Shown: piece by piece, positions 6,301 through 14,002 of the stretch
How positions within the stretch are numbered: position 1 is the stretch's first letter
Layout of the letters: every line of letters starts with the position of its first letter
Assembly: GCA_937967795.1 (NCBI GenBank)
Contig: CALBSK010000059.1
Location: 1-26,241, forward strand
Source of the DNA: an uncultured Alphaproteobacteria bacterium
Lineage (GTDB): Bacteria > Pseudomonadota > Alphaproteobacteria > UBA9655
DNA length: 26,241 nt
Direction: 5' to 3'
Program-made: the position numbers and the translations under genes
Notes under the pieces: generated by a model
What the model saw: only the letters and a program-made list of their open reading frames with translations
Database searches by the model: none
Told to the model about the DNA's origin: nothing

Positions 6301-8619
6301 CTTGCGGCTGCCTTTCAAGAAAATCTCAAACTTTACACTCCTTTCTTTAGGGTGACAAAAGATGAGGCAGGTGAGCTCACCAATTATTGGGGAGAGCAAA
6401 TCACCCCAGAGACGCGCGTTTATATCAGTGCGCTTAAATCCCATGCCGAAGCCCATCATCAGTCTCAATTGCAGAATCTTTATTACGAAAAGCTCACCCC
6501 GGAACAAAAAGGCCATTACGATGTCGTAAAATCCTATATCACTGCACGTAATGAATCTGCGGCTCTTTACAGCCATTTGCAAAAGCAAAAAGAAGAACCT
6601 CTTCACATGACCTCACCTGAGACCTTTCTCACTATCGAGAAATTTCACGAACTTCAAGGTAAGCGAGACAGCTTGGCTCTCAAGATTATCGAATCCCCTG
6701 AAAAGTATCAGGAATTCTTTGAAAAGTTTAAGGTCAAAGAAGGTAAGCTCTTAGAGCATGCGGTTGCAGGAGAAATACGAGAAAAACTCCAGACCTACGC
6801 AACCGAAACAGATATCTCTAAGCGAGCCTCTCAAGCTCAGGAACTTAAACACATTCTTACAACCTCAAAGGATTATCGTCTCTTTAAAGAAAGCGGTCTT
6901 GACTTCAATCGGTTGATTTTTGATATCGCTTTTTATGACAAAGTTAAGAGGAGAGAGATTTCAGCTGCTACCCATCCTGATCAAATCTATAAACCCATCC
7001 AAAACTATCTCCATACGTCAAGAGAAGCTGCTCGTTTATGGAAGATGGTGCAGCTGAAAGACCAAGAAAATATAGAAACGCTCAAAAAAGATTGGGAGCT
7101 TTCTCTTCAAGCCCGCAATGAAAATGCGCAGCGTCTTGTTAATGATCAAGTGGCTTTATCCGTGATCTCAGGCATGAGACAAGGAATTCAAAGCCGTGTC
7201 ATTCAACACGCTGGGGTTATTGAAAGAAAAGTTTCAGACGAAACGCCAACAAAAGCCTTTATCTCAGCTGAGCAAGTTTTAGCAGCAGCAAAGGGAAACT
7301 ACGACTCCATAGCCATGGGTTTGTTTGGGCAACCAAATCAGCACATGAGCAAGAAGACGGAACTGCGATTTGGCAACAAAGGGTCTCTGAGCATAGATAT
7401 TAATTCTGAAAAAGGGTATTGGCGGGATTATGAAACAGGAGAGAGCGGTAATATCTTTACCCTTATTCAAAGAGAAAAAAGCTTGAACTTTAAAGAGTCC
7501 ATAGCTTATTTGGCCGATATCTTAAATGTAGGGCTAGATTCTCCCCTTATTTCGTCTCCAAAAGTTTCTCGACAAAAAGAATCTTCTGTTGATAAAGCCA
7601 AAGAGATAGCTTCCCTTCTCAATTCGCTTTCTGAATTAGAAATGAAATCGCAGCCTCTCAATGGGACCCTTGCTGAAACCTATTTGCGTCAAGAACGCGG
7701 TATTAAAGGAGAGCTCTCACCAGATTTGCGGTACCTTCCTAGAGGAACCACATTTATGTACCGGGCAGAGTGGAAAACTATAACTTACCCTTGCTTGGCC
7801 GCTTTTGGGCATAATCATGAAGGGCGCTTAAGCTCGGTTCAAATGACAAGGCTGAATGATCAGGGAAAGCGAGCTCTTAACTCTGAGGGAGACAAACTCA
7901 ACAAGCTTCAATATGGACTTGCAGGGGGATCTTTTGTCTTGTTGCAGGAAGGCCAAAATTCAGATCGAGTCTTTATTGCAGAAGGCGTTGAAACAGCTCT
8001 CTCAATCAAAGAAGCCAATGTTATCGGTAAAATTGTCGCTTCCATGGGGATTCATAATATCTCAAACTATCAAGGGCCCGAAAAGGAAATCATTCTTTGT
8101 GCTGATAATGATGACCATAAAGCCAGTTCCAAAACCTTTGAGACCATCGAAAAAGCACAAGCCCAATTTACAGCCCAAGAAAAATCCGTCTCTATCATCA
8201 AGCCCTCTCAATCAGGCGATGACTTCAACGATGTCCTCAAGAAGGAAGGCAAAAAGGGCGTTCAGGAATATGTGACGCCTTATCTTGATCCACACCCCAA
8301 AATCCACGAATCAACTCCGCACTTTAGAAACCAAGAAGTCCCCCAGGAGACAAAGACACCCATGAATCCAGCTCCTGAGCCAAATTCTATCGAATCCATC
8401 TCTCAATATTTGAACTCCGCAATCAAGGAAATGAAAGCTTTTGAAGGATCATACCTCGCAGATAAAGCCAGACAGGAATTGAAGGCTTATATGGAAACCT
8501 TGCGTAAAAATGAGAGAACCTTGGAGGCTGTCAAAGCTCATGACCAAGATCTCGCAAAAGAACTCCACCATTTTGAACAGAGTCAGTCATTTGACAAGGA
8601 AAGAGGGATGGAGATGTAA
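3334..8619 (+). CDS. traA: TraA relaxase-helicase-primase fusion (Ti type, MobA/MobL)
   Basis: This 1761-residue protein nicks oriT, stays bound to the 5' end and unwinds DNA for transfer. Domains in order: a MOBQ relaxase (about 1-220) beginning MAIYSLNLGF, with the candidate catalytic Tyr25 in SAYIAATR and the metal-binding histidines 152, 159 and 161 (GNPHFHG); an SF1 helicase (about 400-830) with Walker A GKAGTGKTT (434-442), Walker B VIIVDEAN (535-542) and late motif GIHKSEGST (from 772); a long charged helical linker (about 830-1300); a primase-like segment (about 1340-1395, YWRDYETGESGNIFTLI); and a TOPRIM domain with EGVE (1550-1553), DNDD (1591-1594) and DDFNDVL (from 1629). The C-terminal 60 residues are coiled. 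Ti plasmid TraA is shorter, and a fused TOPRIM resembles Rickettsiales-element TraA. The family start motif fixes the ATG, although its RBS is weak. Confidence 0.93.
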   Translation: MAIYSLNLGFVARSEGRSAVGFSAYIAATRQEDLRTGIVYNYDCKSDVLMSRVLAPEHAPEWAKNPFTLWNKVDQFEDLMACLRFRGDAHDPDKNQKSLDARERFINTAQTAQTIMGAIPYEFSQEEAEACIEEFLKERFVSRDLVVQYATHWKSGNPHFHGMITRRPLIDGEFSGRKDHEIVTKEELLVTRKLWETVANKHLELGGHEVRIDSRSHADRGSLFLPTEHEGYYAQQLVEQGQYSRIVADNEVIRQQNIKILCENPAAVIQEVASKRTTFTRKHIEDEIIRRVGGDEKLFAVLKAKVDDLELPAEMVLKGANDNKVFEGVFASELRGLAEKLTDRLLTDKEITHTVGENINRNPIFASAAHKKQEEKMIETGDALHGRQTKTVPEELIQVAIKNREAELGNELSSEQQAAITHLCSGPDIRILNGKAGTGKTTLLKAVAEAYEKSGYQVIGTSFQGKAVEIMEQEIGIPCKTLDSFRCAWEKEEQQKEFMKRFQSCFPIQGGSRAYYYAYHRAKEFEPQRFTNKNVIIVDEANMIGGHLWDVFLKEATDKGAKVLIVQDPAQIKSREPGDYGRLLAERFGFCETSEVVRQRIPWQRECSKLLNDYQVLDGLKPYYDKGHLKWFENSAQVHQALAQDYVKDFIENPHKSRIALGYRNTEVYELNQVIREGLKEHGYLQDSFKINGEDYAIGDQIRFLENENHGRYVQNFKTVKGQPKGVKNGTFGIIEAYDTEKNLFTVRLEKGRRIQFNPEDYRHFTYGYAMGIHKSEGSTFDKSFVSPDPLIDPTTLLVAMTRHRDDVHVYINREQFIDFKDLIEQIGKVLVKENLQDYSISEEERPYFERVQQYRDLMVEAVTLREEMEGDLESTVPLYKQALYPVYQSYYEEKKRVAEAILQDWQNHVPFLRLIGIRKDVLEVEAGLRPRLLSDLECRASIQVEGYVDLVNKTRTLWKEISETHPGTLAQSHALYEDYKALKTERDSLAAAFQENLKLYTPFFRVTKDEAGELTNYWGEQITPETRVYISALKSHAEAHHQSQLQNLYYEKLTPEQKGHYDVVKSYITARNESAALYSHLQKQKEEPLHMTSPETFLTIEKFHELQGKRDSLALKIIESPEKYQEFFEKFKVKEGKLLEHAVAGEIREKLQTYATETDISKRASQAQELKHILTTSKDYRLFKESGLDFNRLIFDIAFYDKVKRREISAATHPDQIYKPIQNYLHTSREAARLWKMVQLKDQENIETLKKDWELSLQARNENAQRLVNDQVALSVISGMRQGIQSRVIQHAGVIERKVSDETPTKAFISAEQVLAAAKGNYDSIAMGLFGQPNQHMSKKTELRFGNKGSLSIDINSEKGYWRDYETGESGNIFTLIQREKSLNFKESIAYLADILNVGLDSPLISSPKVSRQKESSVDKAKEIASLLNSLSELEMKSQPLNGTLAETYLRQERGIKGELSPDLRYLPRGTTFMYRAEWKTITYPCLAAFGHNHEGRLSSVQMTRLNDQGKRALNSEGDKLNKLQYGLAGGSFVLLQEGQNSDRVFIAEGVETALSIKEANVIGKIVASMGIHNISNYQGPEKEIILCADNDDHKASSKTFETIEKAQAQFTAQEKSVSIIKPSQSGDDFNDVLKKEGKKGVQEYVTPYLDPHPKIHESTPHFRNQEVPQETKTPMNPAPEPNSIESISQYLNSAIKEMKAFEGSYLADKARQELKAYMETLRKNERTLEAVKAHDQDLAKELHHFEQSQSFDKERGMEM

Positions 8620-8803
8620 ATAATTCCATAGCAGAAGGTAGACAGGAAGTACTATACCTGATGAAGAGCAAAACCTTTAGTTTTTGGAAGAAAAGTAGAA
8701 TATATTTGGAACATCTAACAATCCTATCTTAAATTCTCTCCTTCTTATACACCACTCCACCTCCTTTCAACACATGCGATAGATCCTGATAAAGTAGTCT
8801 TAA

Positions 8804-8816
8804 GTAGTTTCTACGG
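8804..8816 (+). promoter_or_regulatory. Cargo-block motif site A, candidate LuxR operator
   Basis: GTAGTTTCTACGG contains the perfect dyad GTAG-TTT-CTAC. It is one of three matches to GTA(A/G)TTT(T/C)TACGG, all intergenic and all within the LuxR-rich block. AAGTAGT is repeated directly 10 bp apart (8792 and 8802), one helical turn. The next gene starts 122 bp downstream. Confidence 0.45.
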
Positions 8817-8866
8817 GAGTAATCTTTTCGGAATTCTTTAAGGCATAGAAGTTGATAAGATTTTAT

Positions 8867-8900
8867 AGTGATTCAGGTACTTTTATTTATATGAATCACT
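8867..8900. repeat. 9-bp dyad upstream of the secreted-protein gene
   Basis: AGTGATTCA (8867-8875) and TGAATCACT (8892-8900) form a perfect inverted repeat with a 16-nt spacer, ending 37 bp before the ATG at 8938. It is a candidate operator or leader hairpin. No T tract follows, so termination is unlikely. Confidence 0.4.
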
Positions 8901-8937
8901 TAAATATAACATCAATTCGAACGTATAGGAGAGTAAA

Positions 8938-10062
8938 ATGAGTATCAAAAACATGCAAAACATCAAGCAAACTACATATATTTTTTTATCTTGCACTTCA
9001 CTTATTCTTTCGTCAGATGCACAAGGAAAAAAAGAGATTCTTCCAGATGACATGAAAAAAGTTATCTGTAAGATTAATCATTTCAACCAAAAGAAGGTTC
9101 ATGGGCGCTCTTATAAAGTAGTGGATGCTTCTTCTAATAAGGCCACCCAGAAAACTGAAAAACCCCATATTGTTATGACGGAATATAATGAAGTAGCTTT
9201 TTACAGTAGAAAAATAGATCATGATGAACATAATACGATACAAACAAATAAATTGAACAACAAAAATGCAAAATCTTCTGTCAATAATATAAAAGAATAT
9301 AAAGATACTCGAAATCGAACTCGTGGCAAGACGACTACAATGGAGGTGTATGTCAAACCTTCGGCTGAAGTTAAAGGGCGAGCGGGAATACCCCTTATTA
9401 TTGAGGCAGAGGCAAACACTAGAATAGAAGGCCATGTTGGAGCAAAGAAAGTACGCGAAGATAAAAAGGAACATACAGTTGATTTTGGAGATAGAGATGA
9501 GTCGGTGACCGACGCAGGGGACACAAGCACTCAACGTGATATTATAGAAGATGGAACGTCTCAATATCCTGTTATCCAAAGGCGGACATATGAGGGTAGT
9601 ATAAAAGTAGAATATAACCAACCTTTAAAAGATGTTCTTAAAAAACGTCCTTTTGATATTGTTGAACTAGGTGATGCTTTAAATCATGGGGTGTCATTGC
9701 TGGATTTAAAAGCTGATCTTAAAAACTGCTTCATTACGAAAGAGTTTGAGTCAAAAGAAGCTGCAAAAAAACACTTCGTAAAAAAAATAAGCAATTTTAA
9801 AAAAACCTATAATCAAGAGGATGAAGACTGGCCAAATAAAATAGAGTATTTTGAGGATTATGATAGAGAAGGTCTACAAACTAAACCTAAAAGTATGTAT
9901 TATTTAATTTTGGCAGAGAAGTATTTTCTGAAAAACAAAATGAGCCGTAATTTTTATATTACTGAAAGCATTAAAGGTCAAAAACAGAAAATTTATTTCT
10001 TTCACAAAGAATATAAAACTGCAGATCGAAAAGATTTAGAAAAAATGAAAAGTAATAATTAA
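8938..10062 (+). CDS. Secreted protein of unknown function
   Basis: The 374-residue product starts at an ATG with AGGAGAG closely upstream. Residues 1-29 look like a signal peptide: Lys at 4 and 10, the hydrophobic core YIFLSCTSLILSS and a likely cut after SDA. The Cys in FLSC is a poor lipobox, so a lipoprotein is less likely. The mature part is very hydrophilic and rich in Lys, Asn and Glu. Residues about 145-185 look beta-rich (IPLIIEAEANTRIEGHVGAKK), and 280-374 are Lys/Tyr-rich and probably helical. I recognise no family. It has its own terminator and two upstream dyads, so it is probably a single regulated gene. The nearby LuxR genes and shared motif suggest co-regulation with them; that is inference. 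Confidence 0.7.
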   Translation: MSIKNMQNIKQTTYIFLSCTSLILSSDAQGKKEILPDDMKKVICKINHFNQKKVHGRSYKVVDASSNKATQKTEKPHIVMTEYNEVAFYSRKIDHDEHNTIQTNKLNNKNAKSSVNNIKEYKDTRNRTRGKTTTMEVYVKPSAEVKGRAGIPLIIEAEANTRIEGHVGAKKVREDKKEHTVDFGDRDESVTDAGDTSTQRDIIEDGTSQYPVIQRRTYEGSIKVEYNQPLKDVLKKRPFDIVELGDALNHGVSLLDLKADLKNCFITKEFESKEAAKKHFVKKISNFKKTYNQEDEDWPNKIEYFEDYDREGLQTKPKSMYYLILAEKYFLKNKMSRNFYITESIKGQKQKIYFFHKEYKTADRKDLEKMKSNN

Positions 10063-10086
10063 ATGGTATCCATATAGATAGCACAT

Positions 10087-10127
10087 ATATACTTCAACTA
10101 ATGGTGGTTAGTTGAAGTATATTTTTT
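10087..10127 (+). terminator. Rho-independent terminator
   Basis: A perfect 15-bp stem (10087-10101 with 10108-10122) and a 6-nt TGGTGG loop are followed by T's. It lies 25 bp after the stop of the secreted-protein gene and separates it from the convergent LuxR gene. Confidence 0.85.
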
Positions 10128-10170
10128 CAATTCATAGGGACAAGAAATGCACGATTCGAGATTTTAAATA

Positions 10171-11019
10171 TTATACAGATTTATAAAATTTTATAGAGTT
10201 CTTTTCGAAAAAAGATATTAGTTCATTCTTAAACTGTAGGTTAGTTTTGCTTTTTATACCATTAATGTAGGTTTCAACTGTTCTGTGCGAAATTCCTAGT
10301 TGATTTCCTATTTCTTTCGACGATTTTCCTACCGAAAGCATCTTAAGGCATTGCAGTTCTCTTTTTGTTAGGTGAGTCGTTATGTTGTTTATTTTAACTT
10401 CAAGTTGTTGAAGTGTTGTTTGCTCTAAAAATGTGCTCACTTTGTTGTTATATTGAGCAAGTGTTTCTGATTCTATCGTACTTTTTAATGGGGTAGCACT
10501 AAAGGTTAGTTTCTTAGATTCTAATTCAAGAATCTCTTTAAGTTTCTGTTTAAAATAGACAATAAAGTGATCAAATAAATGTAAATTGTTAAGAAAAAAC
10601 TCACTTAATTCTGTATTATTTCTTGTTGCAGCAAATGAGTAAGTATTAAAACTATCTTCTTCACTCTCGTTAATTGTAAGCCCATTCCATACATCATGCT
10701 GAAAATAATTAGAAAGCAATCGCGTATTTTCTAATTTTAGTGTATTCCAAAGTGCATAACGATAGTTATGAGCTTTTGCAATTGAGCAAAGACGAATGTG
10801 CTCTTCATCGTCAAACATTTTATTTTCTAAACTAAATTGCAACCAGTTTTTATTCGTACAAATATAAAAAACTTTCCCATCATTAAATATCTTATCATAT
10901 TCAAAATACGTTATATCAAAACTATTAAATAGAGGCTTGCAAATTTCTAAAACCTTGCTTTGTATTGAAAGATTATAATCAATTATGGGCTTTACTGATT
11001 CATATAGATTATAGTTCAT
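10171..11019 (-). CDS. LuxR-family transcriptional regulator (paralogue 1)
   Basis: The 282-residue protein has a C-terminal LuxR/GerE helix-turn-helix at about 217-270: LTKRELQCLKMLSVGKSSKE, then LGISHRTVETYINGIKSKT. The recognition helix is SHRTVETYI. The N-terminal domain (about 1-165) is shared with three paralogues in this window and contains ICKPLF..F.IT.FEY.K.F.DGK and a YF/FxxEN-type segment. I do not see the conserved Trp/Tyr/Asp pattern of acyl-homoserine-lactone binding domains, so the ligand is unknown. AGGG precedes the ATG. The gene starts 24 bp after the GNAT stop and is probably the last gene of the MFS-GNAT-LuxR operon. It converges on the secreted-protein gene's terminator. 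Confidence 0.88.
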   Translation of the reverse strand: MNYNLYESVKPIIDYNLSIQSKVLEICKPLFNSFDITYFEYDKIFNDGKVFYICTNKNWLQFSLENKMFDDEEHIRLCSIAKAHNYRYALWNTLKLENTRLLSNYFQHDVWNGLTINESEEDSFNTYSFAATRNNTELSEFFLNNLHLFDHFIVYFKQKLKEILELESKKLTFSATPLKSTIESETLAQYNNKVSTFLEQTTLQQLEVKINNITTHLTKRELQCLKMLSVGKSSKEIGNQLGISHRTVETYINGIKSKTNLQFKNELISFFEKNSIKFYKSV

Positions 11020-11043
11020 AAAGAACCCTATTTTATTAAAAAG

Positions 11044-11520
11044 CTACTCATTTTTTATTCTATAAATATTAATAAAATCTAGTTTTTCGGCTTGTGTCTT
11101 TTTATAAAATCTATTTCCAATTTCATTAGAAGCCAGGCACCAAACTTCTAATCTATTAGCCCCCTTAATCTTTGCGCGATTCTTTAACTCATTAATCAAG
11201 CTCTCTCCGAGGCCATAGTTCCTATAACTTGGCTTAATATAAAGATGGTCTATCTGAAGGAGAGGAGAAAGATGAAAGGCCCTGTTAATATTGCTAAAAG
11301 TGTAGAGAACAAACCCCTTTAGGCAATTATCCATTAAGTCTTGTACAACCAAGCAGAACCAGTCATGGTTTTTTCCAAAAAGGTAATTTGCCATCTTCTT
11401 TTCTGAGAGTTTGAATTTCTCTTCTAGTTTCTCATACTTTACGAGACACGAAAGCATTTGGAATACCTCTCTCAAATCTTGCCTTTTTATCTCTCTAATT
11501 GTAAAATTTATCTTCTCCAT
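11044..11520 (-). CDS. GNAT-family N-acetyltransferase (diamine acetyltransferase-like)
   Basis: The 158-residue product starts with the usual GNAT strand (FTIREIKRQDLREVFQML) and carries an acetyl-CoA binding motif A near LLQIDHLYIKPSYRNYGLGESLINEL, where RNYGLG is the Q/RxxGxG/A pyrophosphate loop. It ends with motif B (LEVWCLASNEIGNRFYKK). The LVKYEKLEEKFKLSEKK region resembles spermidine/spermine acetyltransferase-type members, so a small amine substrate is possible but unproven. An ATG five codons upstream (11535) is an alternative start; neither has a good Shine-Dalgarno. It lies 34 bp after the MFS gene and 24 bp before LuxR paralogue 1 on the same strand. Confidence 0.82.
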   Translation of the reverse strand: MEKINFTIREIKRQDLREVFQMLSCLVKYEKLEEKFKLSEKKMANYLFGKNHDWFCLVVQDLMDNCLKGFVLYTFSNINRAFHLSPLLQIDHLYIKPSYRNYGLGESLINELKNRAKIKGANRLEVWCLASNEIGNRFYKKTQAEKLDFINIYRIKNE

Positions 11521-11554
11521 TATACTACAATGCATTGCAAAAAAATTCTAGGAT

Positions 11555-12808
11555 TTATGTTCTTTTAATAAAATTCAAATTTTTTGAAAATAAAGCTACA
11601 ATTAAAATGAGAGATAAAACAAAAAATAATAGAGATATGATTTCAGCTCTCTTTGTCTCTGCAATAATATAAGTAACTATAGCTGGCATAAAAGAAAAAA
11701 TTGAAAATGAAAGGTTATAACACCATGAGATCGACGTATTTCTTAAATGTAAAGGAAACAATTGAGATAATAAACTTAAGCCTGAGGTAAAAATAGCGGC
11801 CATATAAATCTCATAACAAGCAAATAAGAGAAAAAGTGAGGGCCTTCCTCCAATTAAATTAATTTGGAGAATAAGAAAATAAACCATTAGAGGAAAAGTT
11901 AAAATGGTTCCAATAAAGAAAGTTCGAATGTCGTAATTTTTAAGCAGCTTTCCAAATACTAAGCAGAAAACTATAAATGTTATAAGGCCCAGAAAGAAAA
12001 ATAATCTGATATCGTGCGAACTTAGGGTATAGTGCTCCTCTAGAAGATGAGGTAAGTAAATAAAGAACATTGTGCCAGAAGCAATTAAACTTGTGATTCC
12101 AGTTCCCTGCAATATCCCTTTAAAGTTGGCTACAACTATTTCTGACAAGAATTGCTTTAAAGAAATTCTAGAAGGACAATTTTTTTTCAAATCAAAAAAT
12201 AGAGTAAGATCACGTCTAATATAGTAGCTTATGAAAGCTAAAACTCCTCCTATAAGAAAAGGTATTCTCCACCCCCAGCTTAAAACCGTCTCCTCTGTAA
12301 AGAACAAATGGACCAAGTAAATGAGGATGGAAGCCATAATAAACCCAAAATTTGTAGAAGACATTAAGTACCCGATAGAGCTAGAAATGTTTTGCTTCCA
12401 ATAAGAGTTACTCAGTATCGTCACGGCTCCCGGAATCTCTGCGGCAAAAGAAATTCCCTGCATAATTCTTGCAAGAATTAAGAGAAGAGGGGCAGCTATA
12501 CCTATTGTTTCGTAAGACGGAAGTACTCCAATGAAAAGTGTTGAGGTTCCCATTAACAAAATTGAAAATGCAAAAATCTTAACATTATTATATCTATCGG
12601 CAATCATACCTAATATGGTTCCTGCAAGAGGCCTCACTAAATACCCTAAAGCAAAAACGCTCAGACCCTGAATCAACTGAAGCTTACTATTAGAGGCTGG
12701 AAAAAAAGTTTTGCTGATTTGAGTAGCAAGGAGTCCATAAAGCACAAAATCGTAATACTCTAAACTTGATCCTAATATGATAAGGAAAAATTTTTTATCA
12801 ATTCGCAT
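11555..12808 (-). CDS. MFS transporter, metabolite:proton symporter type (ProP-like)
   Basis: The 417-residue inner-membrane protein has about 12 predicted transmembrane segments. Family marks are GSSLEYYDFVLYGLLA at the start (the LEYYDFxLYG motif of the metabolite:H+ symporters), then GYLVRPLAGTILGMIADRY, the loop 2-3 motif ending in DR, and ARIMQGISFAAEIPGAVT in helix 4. Relatives import proline/betaine, citrate, alpha-ketoglutarate or similar compounds; the substrate here cannot be told. The frame opens at 12862, but the ATG at 12808 is chosen because AAGGGTG lies 7 nt upstream and the product then begins directly before helix 1. It leads the operon with GNAT and LuxR and is very AT-rich. 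Confidence 0.88.
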   Translation of the reverse strand: MRIDKKFFLIILGSSLEYYDFVLYGLLATQISKTFFPASNSKLQLIQGLSVFALGYLVRPLAGTILGMIADRYNNVKIFAFSILLMGTSTLFIGVLPSYETIGIAAPLLLILARIMQGISFAAEIPGAVTILSNSYWKQNISSSIGYLMSSTNFGFIMASILIYLVHLFFTEETVLSWGWRIPFLIGGVLAFISYYIRRDLTLFFDLKKNCPSRISLKQFLSEIVVANFKGILQGTGITSLIASGTMFFIYLPHLLEEHYTLSSHDIRLFFFLGLITFIVFCLVFGKLLKNYDIRTFFIGTILTFPLMVYFLILQINLIGGRPSLFLLFACYEIYMAAIFTSGLSLLSQLFPLHLRNTSISWCYNLSFSIFSFMPAIVTYIIAETKRAEIISLLFFVLSLILIVALFSKNLNFIKRT

Positions 12809-12826
12809 AAAAATACACCCTTGCTG

Positions 12827-12832
12827 ATTATA
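12827..12832 (-). promoter_or_regulatory. Predicted -10 box of the MFS-GNAT-LuxR operon
   Basis: A perfect TATAAT reads on the minus strand at 12832-12827, 18 nt before the ATG at 12808. No good -35 lies 16-18 nt upstream. The shared 13-bp motif instead begins just beyond the -35 position, which fits an activator-dependent promoter. Confidence 0.4.
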
Positions 12833-12864
12833 TAACTTACAAAATTTTAAGAGATAATCCATCA

Positions 12865-12877
12865 GTAATTTTTACGG
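12865..12877 (+). promoter_or_regulatory. Cargo-block motif site B, candidate LuxR operator
   Basis: GTAATTTTTACGG contains the perfect dyad GTAA-TTT-TTAC. It lies 57 bp upstream of the MFS start, centred about 50 nt before the predicted transcription start. Confidence 0.45.
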
Positions 12878-12884
12878 AGAGACC

Positions 12885-12915
12885 CCTGCTTTTTTAATGT
12901 TTAAGCAAAAGCAGG
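12885..12915. repeat. 9-bp inverted repeat next to motif site B
   Basis: CCTGCTTTT (12885-12893) and AAAAGCAGG (12907-12915) are perfect complements with a 13-nt loop. The repeat lies between LuxR paralogue 2 and the MFS operon. No T tract follows on the minus strand, so it is not a standard terminator for paralogue 2. It may be part of the operator region. Confidence 0.4.
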
Positions 12916-13060
12916 TTATTACTCCCGCCAGCAATTAGTTTAATACTTGGATGATGGAAGATAATAGCTTATCAATGAAATTGTTAAGCCCTTCGATTTC
13001 CAGCGTAAATTATTTGCTAGTCAGAGAAATATAAGCTCCAAATAAGTTTTACTCTTCAAT

Positions 13061-13906
13061 TCATTTATCAACAGTTAAGGGGAAGGAGATCCATTCTTTA
13101 ACAATCTCATTAAAAAAGTAGATAAGATCTATTTTTTTATAATATTTCGTCTTGTTTTTTACTCTGTTTAAAAAATTTTCTACTGTTCGAGGAGAAATTT
13201 TCATAAATTTCGCAATCTCTTTCATTGATAATCCTTGCGCTAAATATTTTAAGCATATGAGTTCTTGCGTTGTAAGGCCAATATTTTTTCCCATTATACT
13301 AATAGGGAGATGCGAAATTTGAATCGTTTTTAAATATTTTTGTATAGTATCTTCTGGGTTATCATATGGTTTTTCTTCATAGTTTAAGGTAATGAGCCTC
13401 TCTTTGTGTGATACATCGATAATCTCTTTTGCTTTTCCATTAAAATATTGAATAAAATGTGCTAATAGGTGGCGTGTGTTTAAATAAAGATTAAGAATTT
13501 GATAATTATCGCGAGTGGTAGAAAAACTCCATCCTTCAATAGTATGATGTGTCCTCCGATATAAAGTATAGGCATGCCAGGCTCCAAAATCATAAATCCT
13601 AGAACAATGGTTACCTTGAGGTTCTCCTGTTAAAATAGAAGACTTGACTTCGTTTTCTAAAAGTGACATCCGAAAACGACGAAAGCGATCATCTTCATTA
13701 TAAAATTCATTTTCAAAGTAAATTCGAGACCACGCAGGATCTGAAGCAAGTTGTATCATTTTCCCGTTAGGTAACAACTTCATATAAACGAAGGCGGTAA
13801 AATTAAAATATGTAAAAAGAGGCTTACAAATTTCTGCAATAAGAGGAGCCGTTGTTTCAGCATAAGCAAGGGCTTGTTTATTTTGTTGATCTGTAAAGGT
13901 TCCCAT
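13061..13906 (-). CDS. LuxR-family transcriptional regulator (paralogue 2)
   Basis: The 281-residue protein ends with a LuxR/GerE helix-turn-helix (about 211-266): LTTQELICLKYLAQGLSMKE, then MKISPRTVENFLNRVKNKT. The N-terminal domain matches paralogues 1, 3 and 4, with EICKPLFTYFNFTAFVY, LPNGKMIQLASDPAW and YFENEFYNEDDRF. The latter two are more complete here than in paralogue 1, so this copy probably shows the ancestral ligand-domain motifs. GGAAGG lies about 6 nt before the ATG. It is divergent from paralogue 3, with 161 bp between them that hold one copy of the shared motif. The signal sensed is unknown. Confidence 0.88.
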   Translation of the reverse strand: MGTFTDQQNKQALAYAETTAPLIAEICKPLFTYFNFTAFVYMKLLPNGKMIQLASDPAWSRIYFENEFYNEDDRFRRFRMSLLENEVKSSILTGEPQGNHCSRIYDFGAWHAYTLYRRTHHTIEGWSFSTTRDNYQILNLYLNTRHLLAHFIQYFNGKAKEIIDVSHKERLITLNYEEKPYDNPEDTIQKYLKTIQISHLPISIMGKNIGLTTQELICLKYLAQGLSMKEIAKFMKISPRTVENFLNRVKNKTKYYKKIDLIYFFNEIVKEWISFPLTVDK

Positions 13907-13989
13907 AAATTACCTTCCCTGTTAATTAATCATGCTTACTCCTTGGGGTAGGTTATCAATTTAATGATTTTTTATTTCTATCGCATTCT

Positions 13990-14002
13990 GTAGTTTTTAC
14001 GG
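13990..14002 (+). promoter_or_regulatory. Cargo-block motif site C, candidate LuxR operator
   Basis: GTAGTTTTTACGG has the dyad GTAG-TTT-TTAC with one mismatch. It lies in the divergent region between LuxR paralogues 2 and 3. A weak -10, GATAAC (14024-14029), puts its centre near -41 for paralogue 3, a usual LuxR activator position. Confidence 0.45.

Larger units (their letters stand above)
8620..8937. other. Intergenic region between traA and the secreted-protein gene
   Basis: No gene is seen in these 318 bp. Two regulatory-looking elements are annotated separately: the 13-bp motif at 8804 and a 9-bp dyad at 8867-8900. No rho-independent terminator was found for traA. Base composition becomes more AT-rich here, marking entry into the cargo block. 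Confidence 0.5.

Noticed and set aside
7856..8275. 139-codon plus-strand frame inside traA
   Set aside because: It overlaps the TOPRIM-coding part in another frame and has low-complexity Lys/Ser content; a shadow frame.
9013..9621. 202-codon minus-strand frame opposite the secreted-protein gene
   Set aside because: Phe/Ile/Cys-rich antisense shadow of a Lys/Asn-rich gene, without a ribosome-binding site; the plus-strand gene has a good site, signal peptide and terminator.
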